Below are positions 5,287-13,771 of a stretch of DNA of 15,295 nucleotides, in pieces. Both the position numbers and the translations under genes were made by a program. This DNA comes from Ferroplasmaceae archaeon UBA567. GTDB taxonomy: Archaea > Thermoplasmatota > Thermoplasmata > Thermoplasmatales > Thermoplasmataceae. Each line of letters begins with the position of its first letter. Within the stretch, counting starts at the first letter, position 1. The DNA is taken from positions 1-15,295 of the forward strand of contig DAUP01000014.1 of the NCBI GenBank assembly GCA_002505185.1, written 5' to 3'. The notes below the pieces were generated by a model. It had not been told where the DNA came from. It was given only the letters and a program-made list of their open reading frames with translations, and made no database searches.

Positions 5287-8200
5287 ATGAATCCTATTTT
5301 AGATGCGTTTTTTAAATCAGAAAGTGTAGTTAATTATCAGATTGATTCCATGAATTATTTTTATACCTCAAAGAACAACCCTGACAATATAATGCAGCAG
5401 ATAGTTGATGAGACAAAGATATCTGACGATGCAACCCCCGGGGTTATAGATCTGGATCCCTCCAAAACCCGGGGCAAGGAAATAAAAATATATTTTGGCC
5501 GGGAAAGGCAGAACGGAAAAGCCACAGGAGATCCAACAATATGGGTGGATAAACCAGAAATTAAGGAAGCCTCTGGAGCAGCAAACCAGATAACACCACA
5601 GGAAGCAAGGCTGAGGGATCTGAACTACATGGCTCCTATAATGTTGCGTTTGCGTATAGTTGAGGATGGAATAGAGAGGGATGCAAATACAATAAAAATT
5701 GGGGAAATACCTGTGATGGTGCGGTCCAAGATATGCACATTGTCCGATCAGAACCTTGATATGTACATAGAAAAAAATAATGGGCCAGTTGATGAAACAA
5801 GAGAGGATAAGTTAAGATATGTGGATGAGGACCCAACAGATCCGGGAGGATATTTTATTATAGGTGGATCAGAAAGGGTAATAGTATCACTTGAAGATCT
5901 TGCACCTAACAAAATCCTTGTGGAATATGAGGAAAAATATGATTCAAAAATTGAAGTTGCAAAGATTTTCTCACAGAAAAGTGGATTCAGGGCACTCATA
6001 TCCATGGAAAAGGGTAATGATGGTATAATCAATGTTTCTATCCCCACAGTAGCAGGAACCATTCCACTTGTAATATTGATGAAAGCACTGGGAATAGACA
6101 AAGATGTTGATGTCCACGATGCAATATATTCTGATCCAAGAATGGATCCATTGATTTATGCCAATATAGAAGATTCAAAAAGTCTTAAAATATTTCCCCC
6201 TAACGGAATAAATAACGGTGAAGATGCACTTTCCTACCTGGAAAAAAGATTTGCGGCAGGGCAGGCAAAGGAATTCAGAGACAAAAAAATTACACAGATG
6301 CTGGACAGAGCATTGCTGCCACATCTTGGTGACGAGGTTTCAGACAGATTAAAGAAAGCAATTTACCTTGGCAGGATGGCAAGATCGCTTCTTGAACTTA
6401 ACCTTGGAATGCGTCATGTAGATGACAAGGATCATTATGCAAATAAGAGGATAAAACTTTCAGGAGACCTTCTGGATGAGCTTTTCAGGAATGCATTCCA
6501 GTCTGTGATGAAGGATCTGAAATACCAGCTGGAAAAAACATACAACAAAAAAAGAGGGATACGGCTCAGGCCTGCGGTCAGGCAGGATCTGCTTACGCAG
6601 AAAATTCTCCATTCCATGGCAACAGGCAACTGGATAGGCGGGAGAACTGGCGTTTCCCAGCTTCTTGATAGAACATCAAATATGTCCACCCTCAGCCATC
6701 TTAGAAGGATTATTTCACCACTGACAAGATCACAGCCACATTTTGAGGCAAGGGATCTTCATCCCACACAGTGGGGGAGGATATGCCCCAATGAAACACC
6801 TGAAGGACAGAACTGCGGTCTCGTTAAAAATGCTTCACTTATAATTAATGTAACCCAGGGAATAGACCCAGATATAGTCATGGAAGAATTGAAAAGCATG
6901 GACATATACGATGTCACAAGGGAAGAGGCATCCGGGCGTGTTTACCTAAATGGTGATTTCATAGGATATCATGATGATCCTGCAATACTTACAAACACCA
7001 TAAGAAACCTGAGAAGATCAGGAAAACTCTCCAATGAGGTTAATGTTAAATATGATTCAAATACAAATGAGGTTATAATAAATTGTGACCGTGGCAGGCT
7101 CAGAAGGCCTTTATTTGTTGTTTATGATGGAAAAACAGTTTTGAATGAAGATATGCTTGAAAAATTAAGAATGGGTGAATATACAATCAATGACCTAATT
7201 TCTGAGGGTGCCATAGAATGGCTTGATGCTGAGGAAGAAGAAAATACATATATTTCCGTATTCCCTTTTGAATTCCCAGATATCTGCCCTAATTGTGGAA
7301 AGGTTCTTTACAGGAACAATGTGACATGGATAAATCCTGGATCGGATGATGTTATCCTGGAATGCGATGAATGCCATTCACATTTCAAGGGTATAAACCA
7401 GTTATCCAAAGACCACACACACTGTGAAATAGATGCTTCCATGATCCTTGGCGTTGTGGCTTCACTTATTCCGTATCCTGAACACAATTCATCGCCAAGA
7501 ATAACAATAGCTTCTGCAATGATAAAGCAATCCATAGGGCTTCCACAGGCAAATTTCAGAATAAGGACAGATACAAGAGGGCATCTATTGCATTATCCGC
7601 AGATACCTCTTGTAACCACAAAGGTTATGGATTTTATAAAATACAGAAGGAAACCGGCGGGACAGAATTTCGTAGTTGCTATAGTTTCATATCATGGATA
7701 CAACATGCAGGATGCCATTATCATGAATAAGGCATCAGTAGAAAGGGGACTTGGAAGAAGTTCATTTTTCAGGACTTATACAGCTGAGGAGAGAAGATAT
7801 CCCGGAGGCCAGGAAGACAAGTTTGAAATCCCTAGCCACGATGTTTTAGGTGCCAGAGCTGAAGAGTATTATAAAAACCTTGATGAAAATGGAATAATAT
7901 TCCCGGAATCAAAGGTTGAAGGATCTGATGTACTGGTTGGTAAAACCTCACCACCGAGATTTCTGGAAGAAGAAAATGCTGACAAACTGGGTCCTCTTAG
8001 AAGGAGAGAGTCCTCTGTTACCGTAAGGCCTACAGAATCCGGTTATGTGGATAATGTCTTCCTTACTGTTTCAGAAAGCAACAGCAGAATAATTAAGGTT
8101 AAGGTAAGAAGCGACAGGATACCGCAACCCGGAGATAAATTTGCCTCAAGGCACGGGCAGAAGGGAGTCATAGGACATGTGGCGCCTCAGGAGGACATGC

Positions 8201-8874
8201 CATTTAATGAGGATGGAATTATACCGGACCTGCTTTTCAATCCACATTCAGTTCCATCAAGGATGACACTGGGACACGTCCTCGAAATGATGGGGGCAAA
8301 GGTATCCACCATGAGGGGAGAGAATATAGATTCCACAATATTTGACGGTGAACCTGAGAGAAGCCTGAGAGAGCAGCTGAAGAAATACGGTTTCCGTGAA
8401 TCCGGCAATGAGGTCATGTATGATGGAATTACAGGCAAAAAATTCGAAGTAGATATATTCATGGGTGTTATATATTACCAGAAGCTCCACCACATGGTTG
8501 CCAGCAAGTTCCATGCAAGGTCCAGAGGGCCAGTGCAGATACTTACGAGACAGCCCACAGAGGGAAGATCCCGGCAGGGAGGCCTCAGATTTGGAGAAAT
8601 GGAAAGAGATACCCTTATTGCCCATGGTGCATCAATGGTTATAAAAGACCGTTTACTGGATCAGAGCGATGGTACAATACTCTATGTGTGCGGAAATCCA
8701 ACATGTGGGCATATAGCTATATATGATTTCAGAAAAGGGACATTGCGGTGCCCCGCCTGTGGCAATACTGGAAATATATACCCTATAGAAACCAGTTATG
8801 CATTCAAATTGATGAGAGATGAATTAAGTTCTATGGGAATTGTAATGAGATTAAAGTTGGGTGATATGAAATGA
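5287..8874 (+). CDS. rpoB: DNA-directed RNA polymerase subunit B (unsplit)
   Basis: The second largest catalytic subunit, 1195 residues, in one piece rather than split into B' and B'' as in methanogens and halophiles. Domains run in RPB2 order: protrusion and lobe (about 1-430), the fork with GVSQLLDRTSNMSTLSHLRR (about 458-477), GRICPNETPEGQNCGL with Cys500, a cysteine cluster (C667, C670, C693, C696), the hybrid-binding region with SYHGYNMQDAIIMN (801-814), GDKFASRHGQKG with lysines 951 and 959, NPHSVPSRMT, and the C-terminal clamp zinc site (C1135, C1140, C1155, C1158). One oddity is Gln808 before the metal-B aspartate Asp809, where I expect Glu. The ATG at 5287 follows the rpoH stop by one base. 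The stop codon overlaps the rpoA1 start as ATGA. The assignment is certain. Confidence 0.97.
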   Translation: MNPILDAFFKSESVVNYQIDSMNYFYTSKNNPDNIMQQIVDETKISDDATPGVIDLDPSKTRGKEIKIYFGRERQNGKATGDPTIWVDKPEIKEASGAANQITPQEARLRDLNYMAPIMLRLRIVEDGIERDANTIKIGEIPVMVRSKICTLSDQNLDMYIEKNNGPVDETREDKLRYVDEDPTDPGGYFIIGGSERVIVSLEDLAPNKILVEYEEKYDSKIEVAKIFSQKSGFRALISMEKGNDGIINVSIPTVAGTIPLVILMKALGIDKDVDVHDAIYSDPRMDPLIYANIEDSKSLKIFPPNGINNGEDALSYLEKRFAAGQAKEFRDKKITQMLDRALLPHLGDEVSDRLKKAIYLGRMARSLLELNLGMRHVDDKDHYANKRIKLSGDLLDELFRNAFQSVMKDLKYQLEKTYNKKRGIRLRPAVRQDLLTQKILHSMATGNWIGGRTGVSQLLDRTSNMSTLSHLRRIISPLTRSQPHFEARDLHPTQWGRICPNETPEGQNCGLVKNASLIINVTQGIDPDIVMEELKSMDIYDVTREEASGRVYLNGDFIGYHDDPAILTNTIRNLRRSGKLSNEVNVKYDSNTNEVIINCDRGRLRRPLFVVYDGKTVLNEDMLEKLRMGEYTINDLISEGAIEWLDAEEEENTYISVFPFEFPDICPNCGKVLYRNNVTWINPGSDDVILECDECHSHFKGINQLSKDHTHCEIDASMILGVVASLIPYPEHNSSPRITIASAMIKQSIGLPQANFRIRTDTRGHLLHYPQIPLVTTKVMDFIKYRRKPAGQNFVVAIVSYHGYNMQDAIIMNKASVERGLGRSSFFRTYTAEERRYPGGQEDKFEIPSHDVLGARAEEYYKNLDENGIIFPESKVEGSDVLVGKTSPPRFLEEENADKLGPLRRRESSVTVRPTESGYVDNVFLTVSESNSRIIKVKVRSDRIPQPGDKFASRHGQKGVIGHVAPQEDMPFNEDGIIPDLLFNPHSVPSRMTLGHVLEMMGAKVSTMRGENIDSTIFDGEPERSLREQLKKYGFRESGNEVMYDGITGKKFEVDIFMGVIYYQKLHHMVASKFHARSRGPVQILTRQPTEGRSRQGGLRFGEMERDTLIAHGASMVIKDRLLDQSDGTILYVCGNPTCGHIAIYDFRKGTLRCPACGNTGNIYPIETSYAFKLMRDELSSMGIVMRLKLGDMK
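8860..8865 (+). promoter_or_regulatory. Shine-Dalgarno of rpoA1 inside the rpoB 3' end
   Basis: The sequence ggtgat ends 5 nt before the ATG at 8871. It matches the archaeal anti-Shine-Dalgarno and supports initiation at the ATGA overlap rather than at a downstream start. Confidence 0.6.
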
Positions 8875-11534
8875 ATTTTAATAATGTTTCAAAAAGAATA
8901 GAAAGAATAAAATTTGCCCTTTTATCTCCTGATGAAATCAGGAAAATGTCACAGGTAAGGGTTATAACGCCCGATACTTATGATGACGATGGTTATCCCA
9001 TAGAAAGAGGCTTGATGGATCTGCATATGGGGGTAATTGAACCGGGACTTAAATGTGCTACATGTGGAGGCAAAGTTGATGAATGCCCTGGACATTTTGG
9101 CCATATAGAACTTGCAATGCCAGTCGTCCACATAGGTTTCATAAAGGAAATAAAGAGCATGCTGGACGCTTCCTGTAAAGAATGCGGGCGGATAAAATTA
9201 ACGGATGAGGAAATTAACAATTATCGTACACAGGTTAGTGCAATAGATTTTGAGACAATGGATCCGGAAATCATCGATATGACATTGAAAAAAATCGTTG
9301 AGATTGCAGTTCAGAGAAACATATGCCCTCACTGCAGTGCAGAAAGCCCAAAGGTTATCCTGGACAAACCCACAACTTTCCGTGAAGGAGGTATAAAAAT
9401 AACTCCAAAGGAAATCAGGGAAAGACTGGAGAGGATACAGGATGATGACCTGCTATTTTTCGGAATAAATAAGGGATCTGCAAGACCAGAATGGATGATA
9501 CTTACAGTACTTCCTGTTCCACCCATTGATGTCAGGCCTTCAATAACCCTTGAAACAGGAGAGAGAAGCGAGGACGACCTGACACACAAGCTTGTAGATA
9601 TAATAAGGATCTCACAGAGACTGAGAGAGAGCAGAGATAACGGGTCACCCCAGTTAATCATAGAGGATTTATGGGATCTTCTTCAGTACCATATAACAAC
9701 GTATTTTGATAATCAGACCGCTGGAATACCACCTGCAAGGCACAGATCCGGCCGTGCATTAAAAACGCTCGTTCAGAGGCTTAAGGGTAAAGAGGGAAGA
9801 TTCAGGGCAAACCTGTCCGGTAAAAGGGTAAATTTCTCCTCCAGGAGTGTTATTTCCCCAGAACCGTTCCTTTCCATGAACGAGGTTGGCATACCGGAAA
9901 TAGCGGCTAGAGAACTTACTGTACCGGTACTCATAAATTCCTTTAATATAGAGAAAATGAAGGAGTGGATAAAAAGGGGAACAATGCCCCGGACACCTGA
10001 CGGTAAATATCTGGCTGGTATAAACTATCTTATAAGGCCAGACGGAAGGAGGATAAAACTTACAGACCAGAATGCCGAGATAAACAGCGAACGTGTTGAT
10101 ATAGGATGGACAGTAGAGCGCCAGATGACTGAGGGAGATATTGTTCTATTTAACAGGCAGCCTTCTCTTCATAGAATGTCAATGATGGCACATTCAGTCA
10201 GGGTACTTCCTGGTATGACGTTCAGATTTAATCTGGCTGATTGCACTCCCTATAATGCTGATTTTGATGGGGATGAAATGAATTTACATGTTATACAGAG
10301 CGAGGAATCCAGGGCCGAGGCCAGGATAATAATGAAGGTACAGGAACAGATAATGTCCCCCAGATTTGGTGGGCCCATTATAGGAGCTATTCATGACCAT
10401 ATTACTGCACTTTTCCTGCTAACACATAACAATCCACTGATCAGTGAGGACGACACATTGCATACAACATCATACATAGAATTTGAAAAACTCCCGGAAC
10501 CAGTAATAAAGGATGGAAAGAAGTATTACCATGGAAGGGATATTTTTTCCCTTGTATTGCCAGAAGGCCTTAATATCAAATTCAAGAGCCATCTCTGTGC
10601 TGGAGCCAAGGACAAATGTGAATATGAGAATGACCCGGCAGATACTTATGTTGTAATAACCAATGGGAAACTTGTCCATGGAACAATTGACGATGAGGCA
10701 GTAGGTCCATTCTCCGGAGTTATAGTTGACAAGATATTCAGGAAGATCGGTCCACAGGCAGCTGCAAAATTCATAGACAACGTAACCAGATTGGCAGTAG
10801 GATTTTTGAGCCACAGGGGGTTCTCTACAGGCATCAAAGATTATGACATACCAAAGGATGCCATATCGAGAATCCAGGAAATATCAAATGAAACGCTTGA
10901 GAAAATAGAAAAACTGGTAAATGCATTCAGGTCAGGCCAACTACAGCCATTGCCAGGGAGATCGGTTGAAGATACGCTTGAGGTTGAGATATTGAGCGCC
11001 ACAGGTGGTGTCAGGGATGAATCAGGTAAAATTGCATCCCAGTATCTTGGGCTGAACGATCCTTCCGTTATTATGGCAAGGTCAGGTGCCAGGGCAAAAA
11101 TGCTTAATATTGCTGAGGTCGCTGGAATGGTAGGTCAGCAGTCCGTTAGGGGCGGAAGGCTCAACAGGGGATATGCAAACAGAACACTTTCACATTTCAA
11201 GGAGAATGACCTTGGAGCATATGCAAGAGGATTTATCAAATCTTCATACAGAGCAGGGCTAAACCCCACAGAATATTTCTTCCACAGTATAGGAGGCAGA
11301 GAGGGACTGGTTGATATAGCAGTAAGAACCTCTAGAAGCGGATATATGCAGAGAAGGCTTATAAACGCCTTTGAAGACCTTAAGGTTGATGATAAGAGAA
11401 GAGTTGAGGACACTATTGGATCCGTTGTCCAATTTAAATATGGAGAAGATGGAATAGACCCCACGAGAAGCGACGAGGGCCAGACAGTGGATGTGGATTA
11501 TGCTGCATACGATGAATTTGGTGATGAACAATGA
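8871..11534 (+). CDS. rpoA1: DNA-directed RNA polymerase subunit A' (Rpo1N)
   Basis: The N-terminal two thirds of the largest subunit, 887 residues, holding the main catalytic centre. The clamp zinc motif is CATC (C62, C65) with CPGHFGH (C72, H75, H78). A second pair set is C102/C105 with C152/C155. The switch-2 region around 309-335 reads GRFRANLSGKRVNFSSRSVI. The catalytic loop NADFDGD lies at 462-468, with Asp464, Asp466 and Asp468 binding metal A. The bridge helix is GGREGLVDIAVRTSRSGYMQ (808-827), with Ile at 816 where Thr is usual. The C-terminus VVQFKYGEDGIDPTRSD is the normal A' end before the A'/A'' split. It overlaps rpoB by 4 bp (ATGA at 8871) and ends in another ATGA overlap with rpoA2, so stoichiometric translation by coupling is likely. 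The assignment is certain. Confidence 0.97.
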   Translation: MNFNNVSKRIERIKFALLSPDEIRKMSQVRVITPDTYDDDGYPIERGLMDLHMGVIEPGLKCATCGGKVDECPGHFGHIELAMPVVHIGFIKEIKSMLDASCKECGRIKLTDEEINNYRTQVSAIDFETMDPEIIDMTLKKIVEIAVQRNICPHCSAESPKVILDKPTTFREGGIKITPKEIRERLERIQDDDLLFFGINKGSARPEWMILTVLPVPPIDVRPSITLETGERSEDDLTHKLVDIIRISQRLRESRDNGSPQLIIEDLWDLLQYHITTYFDNQTAGIPPARHRSGRALKTLVQRLKGKEGRFRANLSGKRVNFSSRSVISPEPFLSMNEVGIPEIAARELTVPVLINSFNIEKMKEWIKRGTMPRTPDGKYLAGINYLIRPDGRRIKLTDQNAEINSERVDIGWTVERQMTEGDIVLFNRQPSLHRMSMMAHSVRVLPGMTFRFNLADCTPYNADFDGDEMNLHVIQSEESRAEARIIMKVQEQIMSPRFGGPIIGAIHDHITALFLLTHNNPLISEDDTLHTTSYIEFEKLPEPVIKDGKKYYHGRDIFSLVLPEGLNIKFKSHLCAGAKDKCEYENDPADTYVVITNGKLVHGTIDDEAVGPFSGVIVDKIFRKIGPQAAAKFIDNVTRLAVGFLSHRGFSTGIKDYDIPKDAISRIQEISNETLEKIEKLVNAFRSGQLQPLPGRSVEDTLEVEILSATGGVRDESGKIASQYLGLNDPSVIMARSGARAKMLNIAEVAGMVGQQSVRGGRLNRGYANRTLSHFKENDLGAYARGFIKSSYRAGLNPTEYFFHSIGGREGLVDIAVRTSRSGYMQRRLINAFEDLKVDDKRRVEDTIGSVVQFKYGEDGIDPTRSDEGQTVDVDYAAYDEFGDEQ
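11520..11525 (+). promoter_or_regulatory. Shine-Dalgarno of rpoA2
   Basis: The sequence ggtgat ends 5 nt before the ATG at 11531. It lies inside the rpoA1 3' end and fixes the start of rpoA2. This matters because the start adds a long N-terminal extension to the protein. Confidence 0.6.
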
Positions 11535-13048
11535 TTTCGTTGATATGGAGAGATACAAAGAAAAATGTTGAACTGATAAGTAAAAGTGTTCCATGCGCCT
11601 ATGCCATAGACTACATGCCTGCCGACAAAATTGATACTGCGTACATTTCCACGGATAAGCAGAATGTTGATTATGAGGTAAAAATATCTGAAATTTTGAA
11701 ATATGAGCCCATGGATGACCTTATTTTTAAAAGAAAAACTGGACTTAAAGCCATACTTAAGATCAGTAGCATAAGAAAAATTAACAGGGTTCCAATAAGC
11801 GAGTTTGACATGGAAGAAGGGTTCAAAGAATTAACGTCATTTGCCATGGGAGAGAAATATCAGGTTGATTACAGGGAAAAAGAGGCATTCTCCCTTTCTC
11901 CAGAGGCAAAAGAAGTCCTGGAGGACGCAGAATCCAAAGGATATGACATTCCTGTTTCACTGGTTAATAAACTTGTGAAGTACAAGAAAAGCTTACCTTA
12001 CAACAAATATGAAAAGCTTCTTAAAAGGGTTGATCTGGAACTGAAGAAAAGGGAAATAGATCCATTTGAGGCTGTTGGCATAATAGCAGCACAGAGTATA
12101 GGTGAGCCTGGTACGCAGATGACAATGAGAACTTTCCACTTTGCAGGAGTGGTGGAGATGAATGTTACGCTGGGACTTCCGAGGCTTATAGAAATTGTTG
12201 ATGCCCGGAGAATACCAAGCACTCCTTCCATGACCATATACCTCACAGAAAAATACAGGAAAAATGAGGAAAAGGTAAGGGAATTAATAAAAAATCTAGA
12301 AAACACAACGATTATTGACGTGGCGGATATAATTACCGATGTAGGCGATATGAGCTTAACCATTAAAATCGACAGAAACAAGAGCCGGGAGAGGCTTGTT
12401 TCAATGGGTGATATACTCAGTGCGCTTGAAAAAAGAAAAGGAATAATATACAATGAGATCGATGAGGACAGTATTTCCATAAAACTTCAGCAGGAATCAT
12501 TCAAGATGCTGTATCAGGTCCAGGAACAACTTAAGTCAACACCTATAAAGGGTGTAAACAAGATAAGCAGGGCTATAGCAAGGATAGATGCAAAAGAGGA
12601 TGCATGGGTTATTTATACCCAGGGGTCAAATCTTAGGGAAGTCCTGAATATAGAGGGCGTTGATTCAAACAGGACAACAACAAACGATATAATAGAAATA
12701 GAAAATGTTTTTGGTATAGAGGCAGCCAGAAATGCAATATACCGTGAGGCAGAGAACACCCTCAGTGAGCAGGGATTAAATGTTGATAAAAGGCATTTAA
12801 TGCTGGTGGCCGATATGATGACCTTCTCAGGTACAGTAAGAGCTGTGGGTAGACAGGGTATTTCGGGACGTAAAAGCAGCGTTCTGGCAAGGGCAGCTTT
12901 CGAAATTACATCCAAGCACCTGCTGAAAGCCGGGTTGCTCGGGGAAATAGATCCATTAGCAGGAGTGGCTGAGAATATTATAGTGGGGCAGCCTATAACA
13001 TTGGGAACAGGTGCCATAGACCTTGTCTATAAGGGGAATAAAAAATAA
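11531..13048 (+). CDS. rpoA2: DNA-directed RNA polymerase subunit A'' (Rpo1C) with N-terminal extension
   Basis: The C-terminal part of the largest subunit. It carries the trigger loop and its helices as AAQSIGEPGTQMTMRTFHFAG (about 186-206), then NVTLGLPRLIEIVDARRIPSTPSMTIYL. Near the end come MTFSGTVRAVGRQGISGRKSSVLARAAFE and IVGQPITLGTGAIDL, the cleft and clamp-core return. At 505 residues it is about 100-120 longer than the 380-400 I expect for archaeal A''. The extra material is all N-terminal: the conserved part begins near residue 138 (YDIPVSLVNKLV). The extension is alpha/beta in look, charged, without cysteine clusters, and in the place where the polymerase foot would be. The start is well supported by ggtgat and the ATGA overlap with rpoA1. 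No intein is seen. Translation is probably coupled to rpoA1. Confidence 0.96.
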   Translation: MISLIWRDTKKNVELISKSVPCAYAIDYMPADKIDTAYISTDKQNVDYEVKISEILKYEPMDDLIFKRKTGLKAILKISSIRKINRVPISEFDMEEGFKELTSFAMGEKYQVDYREKEAFSLSPEAKEVLEDAESKGYDIPVSLVNKLVKYKKSLPYNKYEKLLKRVDLELKKREIDPFEAVGIIAAQSIGEPGTQMTMRTFHFAGVVEMNVTLGLPRLIEIVDARRIPSTPSMTIYLTEKYRKNEEKVRELIKNLENTTIIDVADIITDVGDMSLTIKIDRNKSRERLVSMGDILSALEKRKGIIYNEIDEDSISIKLQQESFKMLYQVQEQLKSTPIKGVNKISRAIARIDAKEDAWVIYTQGSNLREVLNIEGVDSNRTTTNDIIEIENVFGIEAARNAIYREAENTLSEQGLNVDKRHLMLVADMMTFSGTVRAVGRQGISGRKSSVLARAAFEITSKHLLKAGLLGEIDPLAGVAENIIVGQPITLGTGAIDLVYKGNKK

Positions 13049-13057
13049 AGGGATACC

Positions 13058-13489
13058 ATGAATGAAATAACACTGGATAACCAGACAATAGGATTTATTA
13101 AATTATTTGAGAGCTATACAAGAACTAATGTTTACGAATGCCTTGAAAATGAAGAGATGGTTCTCTTTGTTGTTGGTGAACACAAGCTGGCAGAGATTTT
13201 CAAAAAACATGAGAATATTATTGCGGATTTGAAGGCAAAGATAAACAAAAGAATAGTGATGGCAGAATTTTCTCCTGATCTTCTTACCTTTACCAGGAAC
13301 CTTTTTTATAGATATGGTGTAAATGAAATAAATCTTATATGGAAAGATAATATAACGAATATATTTGTGGGAATAGCCTCAGAAAACATAGGCAAGGCCA
13401 TAGGAAAAGACAGTAGAAATATAAAATTGATGAGGGATGCTATTTCCAGATATTTCAAAATAAAAAATGTTATAATAAAACAGAGATAA
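13058..13489 (+). CDS. nusA: NusA-like transcription factor with KH domains
   Basis: A 143-residue archaeal NusA homologue. Archaeal versions lack the bacterial N-terminal polymerase-binding and S1 domains and consist of two KH RNA-binding domains. The second KH shows the GxxG loop in ASENIGKAIGKDSRNIKLMRD (about residues 108-128); the first lies around 35-75. It probably contacts nascent RNA and acts in termination or antitermination. It starts 9 bp after the rpoA2 stop, with a weak purine-rich aaagggat site before the ATG. It is the last gene of the operon here, and no L30e gene stands between rpoA2 and nusA. Its stop is followed by a T-rich tract. Family membership is firm, while the biochemical role in archaea is less well defined. 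Confidence 0.9.
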   Translation: MNEITLDNQTIGFIKLFESYTRTNVYECLENEEMVLFVVGEHKLAEIFKKHENIIADLKAKINKRIVMAEFSPDLLTFTRNLFYRYGVNEINLIWKDNITNIFVGIASENIGKAIGKDSRNIKLMRDAISRYFKIKNVIIKQR

Positions 13490-13525
13490 TTTTATTTTTC
13501 TTCATTCTTTAAAATTTTAATTTTA
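13487..13525 (+). terminator. T-rich terminator of the polymerase operon
   Basis: Directly after the nusA stop there are repeated T runs (ttttatttttc, ttcattcttt) and an AT-only inverted repeat, aaaatt-tt-aatttt at 13511-13524. This fits oligo-T termination of the long rpo transcript. Confidence 0.45.
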
Positions 13526-13771
13526 TGTTATATCGTATATCCACCTGAAAATTATAACTATCCGTTCTGGAATATGTATGGCTATGCCCATATCAGAACT
13601 ATCACTATATATTATCAACGAAACTTTTGATTCCTGGAGAAAACGGTGAATGGCATATCACCAAAAAATACATGGATTTTGTTGAAAGGAGATGAATACT
13701 GCTTGATCGTAAGTTCTTACAAAAATTAGACATAATGAAAATAAAATTATAGATAAAATTAAAAAAATTAT
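13490..13771. other. Convergent intergenic region with possible decayed coding remnant
   Basis: This 282-bp spacer lies between nusA and the permease and holds no convincing gene. Both ends are AT-rich and suit termination from each side (plus-strand T runs near 13490-13525; A runs at 13761-13767, read as T on the minus strand). The middle is less AT-biased. On the plus strand one frame stays open from 13558 to the TGA at 13679-13681 and includes the protein-like stretch LIPGENGEWHITKKYMDFVE, then continues past the stop for another 19 codons. No good start or ribosome-binding site is seen, so it may be a fragment of a lost gene or chance. Confidence 0.35.

Noticed and set aside
11998..12480. 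A 160-residue minus-strand frame inside rpoA2
   Set aside because: It lies antisense to the conserved trigger-loop region of A''. Its hydrophobic, serine-rich content is the usual antisense product of this codon use.
11531..13048. An intein or frameshift explaining the long rpoA2
   Set aside because: No intein splice motifs (Cys/Ser start block, terminal His-Asn) interrupt the conserved blocks. The extra residues are all at the N-terminus with a well-supported start.
13605..13733. A 42-codon minus-strand frame (ATG at 13731-13733) in the nusA-permease spacer
   Set aside because: It has no ribosome-binding site, no recognisable motif, and length is within chance expectation.
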